Source: Massilia sp. Bi118 (GTDB lineage Bacteria; Pseudomonadota; Gammaproteobacteria; Burkholderiales; Burkholderiaceae_D). From it: 64,000 nucleotides of DNA. Each line of letters opens with the position of its first letter. Position 1 is the stretch's first letter. The position numbers and the translations under genes were made by a program. This document shows, one piece after another, positions 33,613-42,602 of this stretch. A model generated the notes under the pieces. That model was not told the DNA's origin and made no database searches. It saw only the letters and a program-made list of their open reading frames with translations. The stretch is taken from NCBI RefSeq assembly GCF_918697865.1, contig NZ_CAKKMV010000020.1, forward strand, positions 1-64,000. Direction: 5' to 3'.

Positions 33613-36021
33613 TTACATTCCCGGGCCGCCGCCGCCGAAGCCGCCAGGGCCGCCGGGACCACCCGGCGGCGGACCGCCACGCCAGCCTTCGCCGCCCGGA
33701 CCACGGCCTTCACGCCCTTCGCGGCGCTGGCTCTGCACGCCGCCGAAGTGATAGGACAGGCCGATGAAGGCGGTGCGACCGGCGTAGCGCGTGATCGAGT
33801 GCTGCTTCAGGTAGTCGGTATCGGTGATCGTCTCCGTTTTCTGGGAGCGGAATACGTCGGCCACATTCATCACCAGGCTCAGTGACGGCGTGAGGCTGCG
33901 CTTGTAGCTCAGGTTCAGGGTCGCCATCGGTTCGCGGTAGCCGGTGCCCGCCAGGGTCTTGCCCTGCGCGTTGACCATCACCTGCAGCTGGTCCTGCGGA
34001 GTGAGCGAATAGTTGAGGCGCCCGCGCACGGTCAGCGAGGAAGCCGAGCGTTTGTACTCGGCGCCGGTGATGTCGATCTGTTCCTGCTCGGTGAAGGCCA
34101 GGTTGCCGCTGGTGTTGATCGAGAGCTTGGGCGTGAGCTTGCCGCTCAGCGTGAACTCCAGGCCGCCGGCGCGGTTGCTGCCGCCGTTCTCCAGCGTCGT
34201 CAGCAGGATGGTGTCGTTGACCACCGTCTGGCGGCTGCGGATCATGTCGCGGTCGGCGCGATAGTAGGCGCGCAGGTTGGCGTTCAGCTGGCCCGCCTTG
34301 GTCTCGTAGCCGATCTCGAAGGAGTCGGTCTGCACCGGCTTCAGCTTCGGATTGCCGCTCGACTCGTTCAGCTCATCCTGGTAGACCACGAAAGGATTCA
34401 GCTGGTTTCCGGTGGCGCGGCGGATCCGGTGCGCGTAAGCGAAACGCAAATTGGTATCGGCGCTCAGCTTGTAGGTAGCGAAGGCGCTTGGAATCCAGTT
34501 CATGTAGCTGTTGGTGACGCTCGAGCCCATCGTGACCTGGTCCAGGTCCATGTGCGTGTACTCGGTGCGCATGCCGACCAGGGCGCCCCAGCGCTCGCTC
34601 ACTTTCCACTGGTAGGAACCATAGACGGCGGCGTCGCGCTCGTCGACCTCGAAGGCGTTCGTCAGCCGCGCATTCGCCAGCGCGGCGGCGGTGACCGGGT
34701 CGAGATCGTAGTAACGGTTGTCGAACTGGCTGTTGGTGTCGATGATCTTGTAGCCCAGCTTGACGATGGCGCCGCTTTCGAGCGGGGTCTCGTAGTCGCC
34801 GGTGTAGTCGACGATCCGGATTTTCGTGGCCGAATCCTGCAGGCTGGTCCCATCGATGCCCGAGAACGGCATGCTCGGATCGATTGGATGCGGCGCCGAA
34901 TACAGGTAGTCGTTGGTCGCCGTGACCTCGTTGCTGTTGTCGGTGTTCGAAACGCGCAGGTCCATCCGGAACAGTTCGCCCAGCTTCTCGCCCTTGTGGT
35001 CCCAGCGCGCACCCCAGGTCGAGTTGGTATTCTCGCCGCTGCGCTTCGACGTACGCACGTAATCGCGGTACGGCACGCCATCGTTGGCGATGACGTAGTG
35101 GTTCTGGCTGACGTTGTCGTTGTCGCGCTTGAGGAGGCCGGCGTTGGCTTCCAGCGTGTCGTCCTGGCCGAGATTGTAGGTCAGCTGGCCGCGCGCGCCG
35201 GCCATGTCGTTCAAGCCGGTGCTGGTGCCCGTCGTGGTCGTGTGCTGGTCGACGCCGGTCCGCGGATCGATGCGGTCGCGCTCCGACTCGCTGGTCGAGT
35301 CGCGGCCGTCGTGGCGGACGTTGACGCCGCCCTGCACGCCCCAGCGTCCGGTGTTGTACTGCCCGTTCAGCTGTGCGTTGTAGCGCCCCGCCGTGCCGTA
35401 GTTCGCATTGACGACGCCGAAACCGCCGGGACGCCGCGAACGCTTCATGACCAGATTGAGGATGGGCCCACCGCCGCCTTCGTTGCCGAATTCCGCGCCG
35501 GGGTTGTTGATGACTTCGATCGAATCGATGTCCTCGGCCGGCATGGCCTGCAGCACCCCGCCGCGGCCCTCCCCCTGCAGCATGGCCGAAGGCTTGCCGT
35601 CGACCAGGATCTGGACGTTCGTATTGCCACGCAAGGAAACGGTGCCGTCCGGGTCGACGCCGACCGAAGGCACGTTGCCAAGCGCGTCGGCGGCGCTACC
35701 GTTGGAGCTGTTGACGTCGCTCTTGACGTCGTACACCTGGCGGTCGATGCGGTTGGTCGGGCGCTCGCCGACCACGGTCACGGCCTGGATCTTGCCGTCG
35801 CCGCCAGCCTGGCCGGACGTGGCGGCGCCGGTCGATGCCGCGGCCGCTGCCGTACTTGTGCCGGTGCTGGTGCCGGTGCTTGCTGCCGGTGCGCTCTGCG
35901 TCGACTGCGCCATCGCGGGCTGCAGGGCGACCAGGTCGCACAGGGCCAGGCCAAGCGCCAGATAATGCGCGCGACGGCGCCGGGACGCGCCACCGGTGCG
36001 CTTTCGTGGGGAGTGGTTCAT
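33613..36021 (-). CDS. TonB-dependent receptor (beta-barrel family) with Gly/Pro C-terminal tail
   Basis: 802 residues. A signal peptide ends ALQPAMA-QSTQS, then a Thr/Ala/Ser linker, then the plug (IQAVTVVGERPTNRIDRQVY, NTNVQILVDGKPSAMLQGEG, IDSIEVINNPGAEFGNEGGG), and an outer-membrane barrel of the PF14905 type. The last barrel strand seems to be TAFIGLSYHFGG; after it come about 43 residues rich in Gly, Pro and Arg (GGPPPGGPGGPGGFGGGGPGM). Most barrels end at the last strand with Phe, so this extension is unusual. Substrate unknown. Convergent with the persulfide dioxygenase gene at zero distance. Confidence 0.9.
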   Translation of the reverse strand: MNHSPRKRTGGASRRRRAHYLALGLALCDLVALQPAMAQSTQSAPAASTGTSTGTSTAAAAASTGAATSGQAGGDGKIQAVTVVGERPTNRIDRQVYDVKSDVNSSNGSAADALGNVPSVGVDPDGTVSLRGNTNVQILVDGKPSAMLQGEGRGGVLQAMPAEDIDSIEVINNPGAEFGNEGGGGPILNLVMKRSRRPGGFGVVNANYGTAGRYNAQLNGQYNTGRWGVQGGVNVRHDGRDSTSESERDRIDPRTGVDQHTTTTGTSTGLNDMAGARGQLTYNLGQDDTLEANAGLLKRDNDNVSQNHYVIANDGVPYRDYVRTSKRSGENTNSTWGARWDHKGEKLGELFRMDLRVSNTDNSNEVTATNDYLYSAPHPIDPSMPFSGIDGTSLQDSATKIRIVDYTGDYETPLESGAIVKLGYKIIDTNSQFDNRYYDLDPVTAAALANARLTNAFEVDERDAAVYGSYQWKVSERWGALVGMRTEYTHMDLDQVTMGSSVTNSYMNWIPSAFATYKLSADTNLRFAYAHRIRRATGNQLNPFVVYQDELNESSGNPKLKPVQTDSFEIGYETKAGQLNANLRAYYRADRDMIRSRQTVVNDTILLTTLENGGSNRAGGLEFTLSGKLTPKLSINTSGNLAFTEQEQIDITGAEYKRSASSLTVRGRLNYSLTPQDQLQVMVNAQGKTLAGTGYREPMATLNLSYKRSLTPSLSLVMNVADVFRSQKTETITDTDYLKQHSITRYAGRTAFIGLSYHFGGVQSQRREGREGRGPGGEGWRGGPPPGGPGGPGGFGGGGPGM

Positions 36022-36136
36022 TTGATTGTTGTAGGCGTTGCCGGACGAACGAAGCGTGAAGAATACCTGAACGGCCGAGAAAGTTGCCGGCCCTTACAAT
36101 TCTTTGCACACGTCAATACAGACTGTCAGCCCTACG

Positions 36137-36169
36137 TGCGCGGGATAAATCTCCCCGCCTCCCCGCGCA
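36137..36169 (+). other. Leader hairpin upstream of the amino-acid permease
   Basis: TGCGCGGG (36137-36144) and CCCGCGCA (36162-36169), perfect arms with a 17-nt C-rich loop, 50 bp before the permease ATG. It could be a leader structure or operator; no T-run. Confidence 0.35.
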
Positions 36170-36218
36170 TGGATTATTATTCCTGTCTTTTAGGCAATAT
36201 CATCAAAGGCGGGTACCG

Positions 36219-37586
36219 ATGGCGCTCCACGAAAATCACCTTAAGCGCGGCCTCAAGAGCCGGCACATCCAGCTGATCGCCCTCGGCGGCGCCATCGGCA
36301 CCGGCCTGTTCCTCGGGGTGGCCGAGACGGTCAGGATGGCCGGCCCTTCGATCCTGCTCGGCTACGCGGTGGCCGGCCTGGTCGCCTTCCTGATCATGCG
36401 CCAGCTGAGCGAAATGATGGTCGACGAGCCGGTGGCCGGCTCGTTCAGTCACTTCGCGGATAAATACTGCGGCCGCTTTGCCGGCTTCCTGACCGGCTGG
36501 AACTACTGGGTGCTCTACGTCCTGGTCAGCATGGCGGAATTGTCCGCGGTCGGCATCTACGTGCAGTACTGGTTCCCGGAGATACCGACCTGGGTCTCGG
36601 CGCTCGGCTGCTTCGTGTTCGCCAACGCGATCAGCATGTTCAACGTGCGCGCCTTCGGCGAGACCGAATTCTGGTTCGCCGTGGTCAAGGTGGTCGCCAT
36701 CGTCGCCATGATCATCTACGGCATCTTCCTGCTGTTCTCCGGCGGCGCCGGCCCGCAGGCTGGCGTGGCCAACCTGTGGCAGCACGGCGGGTTCTTCGCC
36801 CATGGCGTCTCGGGGCTGGTGATGTCGATGGCGGTGCTGATGTTCTCCTTCGGCGGGCTGGAAGTCATCGGTATCACTGCGGCGGAAGCGGACAATCCGT
36901 CCAAGTCGATTCCGAAGGCGACCAACCAGGCGCTGTGGCGCATCCTGGTGTTTTATGTCGGTTCGCTGGCGGTGCTGTTGTCGCTTTATCCGTGGGACCA
37001 GATCAAGCCTGGGGCCAGTCCCTTCGTCCTGATCTTCAAAGCGCTGGATGCCGGCGTGGTTGCGCACGTGCTGAACCTCGTCGTGCTGACGGCCGCGGTG
37101 TCGGTCTATAACAGCTGTGTGTACTCGAACAGCCGCATGCTGTACGGCCTGGCGACGCAGGGGCATGCGCCGCGTGCGCTGCTGAAGGTGAATGAGCGTG
37201 GGGTGCCGCTGGTTTCGCTGGGCGTGTCGGCGGTGGCTACCGTTATTTGCGTGGCGGTGAACTTTGCCATGCCGGGCAAGGCGCTTGGAATGCTGATGGG
37301 GCTTGCTGTGGCGGGGATGATGATTAACTGGGCGATGATTAGCTGGAGCCATTTGCGGTTTCGGCAGGCGAAGGCGGTGCAGGGTTTCAAGCCGGTGTTT
37401 GGCAGCCCGTTTTATCCGGTGACGAACTGGTTATGCCTGGCGTTTTTGGCGGGGATTTTGGTGATCATGTTCCTGACGCCGGGGATGCAGGTGTCGGTGT
37501 ACCTGATCCCGGTCTGGCTGTTGGTGCTGGGTGTGGGCTTCTGGCTACGCCAGCGGCGCGAACTGGCGCCGGCCCAGAGCTCCTGA
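36219..37586 (+). CDS. APC-family amino-acid permease
   Basis: 455 residues from the ATG at 36219. Twelve helices. The N-terminus is the amino-acid transporter start LKRGLKSRHIQLIALGGAIG TGLFLG (helix 1 unwound region GAIGTG), then EPVAGSFSHFADKYCGRFAG and FGGLEVIGITAAEADNPSKS. It belongs to the AroP/PheP/ProY/GabP group; substrate not resolved. Codon use becomes less GC-rich in the last 400 bases. It is divergent from the receptor gene upstream. Confidence 0.9.
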   Translation: MALHENHLKRGLKSRHIQLIALGGAIGTGLFLGVAETVRMAGPSILLGYAVAGLVAFLIMRQLSEMMVDEPVAGSFSHFADKYCGRFAGFLTGWNYWVLYVLVSMAELSAVGIYVQYWFPEIPTWVSALGCFVFANAISMFNVRAFGETEFWFAVVKVVAIVAMIIYGIFLLFSGGAGPQAGVANLWQHGGFFAHGVSGLVMSMAVLMFSFGGLEVIGITAAEADNPSKSIPKATNQALWRILVFYVGSLAVLLSLYPWDQIKPGASPFVLIFKALDAGVVAHVLNLVVLTAAVSVYNSCVYSNSRMLYGLATQGHAPRALLKVNERGVPLVSLGVSAVATVICVAVNFAMPGKALGMLMGLAVAGMMINWAMISWSHLRFRQAKAVQGFKPVFGSPFYPVTNWLCLAFLAGILVIMFLTPGMQVSVYLIPVWLLVLGVGFWLRQRRELAPAQSS

Positions 37587-37619
37587 CCGTTTTCCTTCAA
37601 ATCGCGTCCAAGCAAAGCC

Positions 37620-39188
37620 ATGAGTACCAAGCCTCCAGCCGCGAAATTCGAGATGTTTGCCCGCCCGGGCGCCGGGCAGCACGGCGAGTTGCTGCAATAC
37701 GTGTCGAGGGACGCGACTTTCCCCACCGCATACCTCAGAGCGGTGGCGGCCATCGCCGGCTCCGACGGCGTCGTCAACATCGCCGACTTCAATGCGTTGA
37801 ACGATGTGGCATCTCTGCTGGGCGACTCGGCATTGGCAAAGGTCGTACTGCTCGAGGGAATCGAGCAACCCTTGCCATTAAAGGACGCTCTCGCTCAACT
37901 CAACACCGCTTCCGCCGACATCGACCAGGCAAGCGCTGCCACCGCCTTTGGCGCGGCACGCGCGCTCTTGTCGCTGCAGGGTACGCGCAGCCGGGAGCTG
38001 GCGAAGAGCCTGGCTGCCGCCCTGCGCTACGAATGCCGTCCGGGCGAGCTGGAGGCCTTCCCGGCCGACGAACAGGGCATCTGGAGCAAGCTCAGTACAG
38101 GCTCGACGCGCATCCTCAAGGGGCGCAAGTACGCGGACCTCGCTGACCTGTGCATTCGTGCCACTGGCGACCTGGCGCTCGCCAAGGCGGTGCTCGAATA
38201 CGAAAACGGCACCCAGGACAAGGCCGAACTTGCTCGACGCATGAACACGGCATGCGCGCGCACGAGCCAGGACATCGCTGTCTTCAACCAGCGCATCGCG
38301 GACTTCGAAAAGACCCGCGAGATGGCATCCGCCTTCCTGGAGTCCGCCTATGCGCTGCAGAAGCAGGTGAGCCAGCGCCTGGCGATTGCCGATGCGCGCA
38401 TCGAATTCGAGCGCGACACGTTCGACGAAGATCTCGAAGAAACCATCCACGACGGGGGCAATGCCTTCGAACGCGAGGTTGCCGAGCGTCTTGGAACCGA
38501 CCAGTGGAAACGCGCGATCGTATGGGAAAGCATCGCCAAATCGAGCTTTGGCAAGGAGTTGGAGCGCAGGGTCAACCGCATCATCGCACGCCGCGAGGAG
38601 TCGCTTCGCCTGATCCGTGAAGACCTGCGTCTGTTCCAGGAAGAGATGGCGCTATCGCGCAGCACCCTGCTCAAGCGCATGCACCACAGCCAGCTCGCCG
38701 ACGCGGCGCCGGGCTTACGCTGGAGTACGCGCGTCCTGAACGGCGTCGAGACCGCTGCCGACACGACCCTGAAAGTCGGCGGTCTCGCCATCCTGGGCAC
38801 AGGCGCAGCCTACTTCCTGGGCGCGAGCGCCGTGTTGCCGGTCGTGGCGCCGGCAGCGCCCATCGTCGGCGGCGTGCTGCTGGTCGCCGGCGTGTTCAAG
38901 TGGCTGATGAATCCGGCGGAGCGCAAGGCGGGAGAAATCGGCCACAAGCGCGAGAAATTCGAGCAGGTGTTCCGGGAACAGCTCGATCTGGCGCGCCAGG
39001 CGTTGGGCACGCAACTGGATGTCACCGCGGCGCAGTTCCACGAGGCCGCCGAGCGCTTGGTGCAGCCTGTGGTTCTCGAAGCGCAGGCGGCGGACCGGCT
39101 GGCCGTGCTACATCTCGAGCTGGCGCGCAAGCTGAACGAACACTCCCAAAAGGCGCTCGCGGACATGCTCGCGGAGCTCCCCGACTAG
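37620..39188 (+). CDS. Unrecognised TerB-like, coiled-coil, two-helix membrane protein
   Basis: 522 residues. About 30-90 resembles a TerB-like helical domain (TAYLRAVAAIAGSDGVVNIA, DFNALNDVASLLGDSALAK). About 190-360 is long, charged and strongly helical, probably coiled coil (ADARIEFERDTFDEDLEETI, ARREESLRLIREDLRLFQEE). About 385-435 is a hydrophobic hairpin (VGGLAILGTGAAYFLGASAV and PIVGGVLLVAGVFKWLM), then a second helical tail (EKFEQVFREQLDLARQALG). No P-loop or catalytic motif is seen. The ground plan recalls membrane-remodelling or phage-defence accessory proteins, but I cannot name a family. The ATG has no strong ribosome site and lies 33 bp after the permease. Confidence 0.75.
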   Translation: MSTKPPAAKFEMFARPGAGQHGELLQYVSRDATFPTAYLRAVAAIAGSDGVVNIADFNALNDVASLLGDSALAKVVLLEGIEQPLPLKDALAQLNTASADIDQASAATAFGAARALLSLQGTRSRELAKSLAAALRYECRPGELEAFPADEQGIWSKLSTGSTRILKGRKYADLADLCIRATGDLALAKAVLEYENGTQDKAELARRMNTACARTSQDIAVFNQRIADFEKTREMASAFLESAYALQKQVSQRLAIADARIEFERDTFDEDLEETIHDGGNAFEREVAERLGTDQWKRAIVWESIAKSSFGKELERRVNRIIARREESLRLIREDLRLFQEEMALSRSTLLKRMHHSQLADAAPGLRWSTRVLNGVETAADTTLKVGGLAILGTGAAYFLGASAVLPVVAPAAPIVGGVLLVAGVFKWLMNPAERKAGEIGHKREKFEQVFREQLDLARQALGTQLDVTAAQFHEAAERLVQPVVLEAQAADRLAVLHLELARKLNEHSQKALADMLAELPD

Positions 39189-39227
39189 GCGTTTGTCCCC
39201 GCCGGGGCGCGGCCACCCGGCGGGACA

Positions 39228-40292
39228 TCAGAAGGCGTGCCGCAGCCCGATCATCGCCGATCTGTTACCGGTCCCCGACTCGATCGCACTACCCACCGTA
39301 TAGCTCGCCCCATTCCGGTTATCGATCTTCGCTATCGCCACATTGACGTCAGTCCGCTTGGACAAACTATAGCGATATCCCAGCGCGATCTGTGAAGCAT
39401 CCTGATTGAACCCCGTCCGGTCATCCTTGCGGATGTACGAAGCCAGCAAGGCATGTACGCCAAACGGCACCGTCAGGCCGATCAAGGCATCCCGGCTGTC
39501 GGTCGAGGCCCGCGCCGGCCGCCCGAAGAACTCGGTGGTGCTGCGCAGGACCGAACTGTTCAAGCCCCGGTTCCAGTCATACAGCCCATGCAGCTTGACC
39601 ACACCGAAGTCATACACCGCGGCCAGCACGGTATTGCGGGCATTGTCGGTACCGTGCAAAGTAGCGGTATCGTTGTTCCGGTCATGGTAGCCAAGCCGCA
39701 CCTGCAGCGGCCCATTCGTCCAGGCCAGCGACCCGCCCAACTGCCGCCCGGACGCACTGCTGCCGCTCACCTCACCCGGCGCCGCAGCCAGCTCCGCACT
39801 GAATCCACCGACGACGGGCGAGATGTACTTGACCGTGTTATCCATCCGGCTGAACGAGTTGCCGGTGGTGCCAAGCAGGTTCTTCGAGTCCCCCACCCAG
39901 CCCGAGCCGAAGGGATCGGCAAACACCTGCACCATGTAGTGCGGCGTGTACTGCCGCCCCGCCAGCACGGTGCCGAAGCCGCCCTGCAGGCCGACATAGG
40001 CCTGGCGCCCGAACAGCAGGCCGCCCTGCCCCATGGCGCCGGTGTCGCCCTGGAAGCCGTTCTCCAGCAGGAAGACCGCCTTCAGGCCGTTGCCGAGATC
40101 CTCGCTGCCCTTGAAGCCGAGCCGCGAGCCGCCGGTGGTGCCGCTGGTGACCTTGGTCGCCGGCCCGGCCACGCCGCCGCTCTCGCGCACCGCCGCCATG
40201 TCGATCATGCCGTAGATGGTCACGTTGCTCTGCGCGCTGGCCAGCGGCGCGGCGGCCGCCAGCATTGCGGATACGATTAACTTCTTCTTCAT
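39228..40292 (-). CDS. Outer-membrane general porin (Burkholderiales type)
   Basis: 354 residues from the ATG at 40292; the signal peptide ends PLASA-QSNVTIYGMIDM, the standard opening of this family. Barrel landmarks: GSRLGFKGSEDLGNGLKAVF, LENGFQGDTG, FGRQAYVGLQGGFGTVLAGRQ, and the C-terminal SAMIGLRHAF with Phe. The 16-stranded trimer allows diffusion of small anions and acids. It lies 14 bases downstream of the MFS gene of the aromatic-acid operon, so it is likely the dedicated uptake porin. Confidence 0.93.
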   Translation of the reverse strand: MKKKLIVSAMLAAAAPLASAQSNVTIYGMIDMAAVRESGGVAGPATKVTSGTTGGSRLGFKGSEDLGNGLKAVFLLENGFQGDTGAMGQGGLLFGRQAYVGLQGGFGTVLAGRQYTPHYMVQVFADPFGSGWVGDSKNLLGTTGNSFSRMDNTVKYISPVVGGFSAELAAAPGEVSGSSASGRQLGGSLAWTNGPLQVRLGYHDRNNDTATLHGTDNARNTVLAAVYDFGVVKLHGLYDWNRGLNSSVLRSTTEFFGRPARASTDSRDALIGLTVPFGVHALLASYIRKDDRTGFNQDASQIALGYRYSLSKRTDVNVAIAKIDNRNGASYTVGSAIESGTGNRSAMIGLRHAF

Positions 40293-40306
40293 CCAGGATC
40301 TCCGCA

Positions 40307-41617
40307 TCATTTCGGGTTGACTGCCTTGGCGGGCAGCGCAAAGGTCAGCGCGCAGCCGACCAGCAGGCAGACGGCAATCGCGATCACGCCGGCGTTGGTG
40401 CTGTTGGTCATGGTCTTCACCACGCCCAGCATGTACGGCGCAATCATCCCGGAGACGCTGCCGACCGAGTTGGCCAGCGCGATGCCGGCGGCGGCGGCGG
40501 CGCCGGTGAGCACAGCCGGCGGCAGCAGCCAGAATTGCGAGATCGTGGTGATGATGCCCATCGTCGCCAGGGTCAGCGCCAGCATGGCGATCGGCGTGTT
40601 GTCGCCGTAGGCCGCACTCCAGGTCAGGCCGACCGCACCGGCGACGCCCGCCAGCGCCAGGTGCCAGCGCCGTTCGCGCCGGATGTCCGAGCTGCGCCCA
40701 ACCAGGATCATGGTGACGGTAGCGGCTGCGTACGGAATGCTGGTCAGCATGCCAATGTCGAAGGTACTGGAGACACCGCTGGCCTTGATGATGGTCGGCA
40801 GCCAGAAGCTGATGCCGTACAGGCCCATGGTGTAGAACAGGTAGATCGCACTCAGGAGCCAGACCCGCGGGTTCACCAGGCCGTCGCGCAGGTTGTGCAG
40901 GTGGCCGCCCTGCTTGTCCTGGTTCAGCTCATGCTCGATAAGCGACTTCTCGCTGTCGTCCAGCCACTTGGCGTCCGCGACCTTGTCGTCGAGGTAGAAC
41001 CAGGCCATGCAGCCGAGGATGATGGTCGGGATGGCCTCCAGCACGAACACCCACTGCCAGGCGTGGTAGCCGCCCACATTGTCCATCGTGCCCATGATCA
41101 GGCCGGAAAGCGGGCCGCCGATCACGCCGGACATCGGAATGCCGGTCATGAACAGCGCCGTCACCTTGCCGCGGCGGCCGGCCGGGAACCAGTAGGTGAG
41201 GTACAGCAGGATGGCCGGGAAGAAGCCCGCCTCGGCGACGCCCAGCAGGAAGCGCAGCGCGTAGAAGCTGGCCGGCGTCGACACGTACATCATCGCGGCC
41301 GAGATCACGCCCCAGGTCACCATGATGCGGGTGATCCACTTGCGGGCGCCGACCTTCAGCATGACGATGTTACTGGGAACTTCGAACATGAGGTAACCGG
41401 CGAAGAAGACGCCGGCGCCCATGCCGTAGACGGCCTCGGACAGCCCGAGATCGGACATCATCTGCAGCTTCGCGAAGCCGACGTTGACGCGATCGAGATA
41501 GGCAAAGACGTAGCACAGGAATAGAAATGGTAGAAGACGCCATGCGACCTTCGAATAGGCTTTCGAAGCCTCATCGATGGTCGATGCGCCTACTGCGACT
41601 TTGGTTGAGCTCAGCAT
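40307..41617 (-). CDS. MFS transporter, anion:cation symporter (phthalate permease-like)
   Basis: 436 residues, twelve helices. ACS-family landmarks: FCYVFAYLDRVNVGFAKLQM-like helix 1 (LCYVFAYLDRVNVGFAKLQM), FEVPSNIVMLKVGARKWITR, RFLLGVAEAGFFPAILLYL and YWFPAGRRGKVTALFM. The family imports carboxylates such as phthalate, tartrate and glucarate with protons. It is downstream of the decarboxylase gene (103 bp, with a hairpin between), matching uptake of the substrate attacked by the Rieske oxygenase. Confidence 0.9.
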   Translation of the reverse strand: MLSSTKVAVGASTIDEASKAYSKVAWRLLPFLFLCYVFAYLDRVNVGFAKLQMMSDLGLSEAVYGMGAGVFFAGYLMFEVPSNIVMLKVGARKWITRIMVTWGVISAAMMYVSTPASFYALRFLLGVAEAGFFPAILLYLTYWFPAGRRGKVTALFMTGIPMSGVIGGPLSGLIMGTMDNVGGYHAWQWVFVLEAIPTIILGCMAWFYLDDKVADAKWLDDSEKSLIEHELNQDKQGGHLHNLRDGLVNPRVWLLSAIYLFYTMGLYGISFWLPTIIKASGVSSTFDIGMLTSIPYAAATVTMILVGRSSDIRRERRWHLALAGVAGAVGLTWSAAYGDNTPIAMLALTLATMGIITTISQFWLLPPAVLTGAAAAAGIALANSVGSVSGMIAPYMLGVVKTMTNSTNAGVIAIAVCLLVGCALTFALPAKAVNPK

Positions 41618-41658
41618 TGTTTTGTCTCCAGATATGGTTGTGAACGTGCCCGGTTAGC

Positions 41659-41679
41659 GCGGCATCTTGTGGATGCCGC
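41659..41679. terminator. Hairpin between decarboxylase and MFS genes
   Basis: GCGGCATC (41659-41666), loop TTGTG, GATGCCGC (41672-41679). It lies within the 103-bp gap inside the catabolic operon; with no T-run it may be a partial terminator or RNA-processing site that lowers transporter and porin expression. Confidence 0.5.
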
Positions 41680-41720
41680 ATCCGTGGTCTGTCATGTGAA
41701 ACAATGGAGCAGCGGGATAC

Positions 41721-42584
41721 TTAATCGAACATATCGGGCTGCGTATTCTTCAGTTGGTCCCAGATCGGCTGGAAGTGCAGCCAGCCGATGTATTCGCTGC
41801 CGACGTGCTCGCGGCTGTAGCGCGAACGGTCCGGCGGCACCAACACCGGCTTGATGCCGGTCGCTTCGATCATCAGCTGTTGCTGGCAGCAGCGTTCCAG
41901 CGCGATGAACCAGAATGCCGCCGATTCGATGCTGTGGCGGCTGGCGGTCAGCAGGCCGTGGTTCTGGTGGATGGCCGCTTTCACGCCCTTGAACCAGTCG
42001 CACACTGCCGTGCCGGCCTTTTCTTCCACCGCCACCTGGCCCGCTTCTTCGCGGATCACCACGTGGTCCTCGAAGAAGGCGGCGGCGTCCTGGCTGATCG
42101 GCTCCAGCTCGCGGCCCAGCGATGCGAAGGCGGTGCCGTACACGGTGTGCGCGTGGCACATGGCGACGATGTCCGGATGCGCCTCGTGCACCGCGGCGTG
42201 CAGCACGAAGCCGGCGCGGTTGATCGCGTACTCGCCTTCGACCACGCGGCCCTGGTGGTCGGCCAGGATCAGGTTCGACACCTTCACCTGCGAGAAGTGG
42301 ACGCACATCGGATTGGTCCAGTACAGCTCCGGATGCTCGGGGTCGCGCACCGTCAGGTGGCCGGCGAAGCCGTAGTCGAAGCCGTGCTGGGCGAAGGCGC
42401 GGCAGGCGGCGACCAGCCGCTCCTTGCGGTGGCGGCGTTCCTGCGCGGGATCGTCGAAGGACGGGATCTCGGGATAGATGACGTCGGCCTGGCGCGGGTG
42501 GTAGATGGAGCGGATCGCGTCCTGTTGCGACTTCGCGATGCGCTCCGCCTCGACGGGGGCGATCTGTTTTACTTTGTCCAGCAT
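41721..42584 (-). CDS. Class II aldolase/adducin-family protein, probable aromatic decarboxylase
   Basis: 287 residues. The zinc-site His residues are seen in DYGFAGHLTVRDP, HPDIVAMCHAHTVYGTAFAS and AAIHQNHGLLTASRH. Relatives in phthalate-type pathways decarboxylate dihydroxylated aromatic acids; others are aldolases. Co-transcription with a Rieske oxygenase and its reductase supports decarboxylation of the ring-oxidised product. The N-terminus has an extra 50 residues (IRSIYHPRQADVIYPEIPSF) before the fold. Confidence 0.82.
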   Translation of the reverse strand: MLDKVKQIAPVEAERIAKSQQDAIRSIYHPRQADVIYPEIPSFDDPAQERRHRKERLVAACRAFAQHGFDYGFAGHLTVRDPEHPELYWTNPMCVHFSQVKVSNLILADHQGRVVEGEYAINRAGFVLHAAVHEAHPDIVAMCHAHTVYGTAFASLGRELEPISQDAAAFFEDHVVIREEAGQVAVEEKAGTAVCDWFKGVKAAIHQNHGLLTASRHSIESAAFWFIALERCCQQQLMIEATGIKPVLVPPDRSRYSREHVGSEYIGWLHFQPIWDQLKNTQPDMFD

Positions 42585-42602
42585 GATGTCTCCTTCAGTG
42601 AT

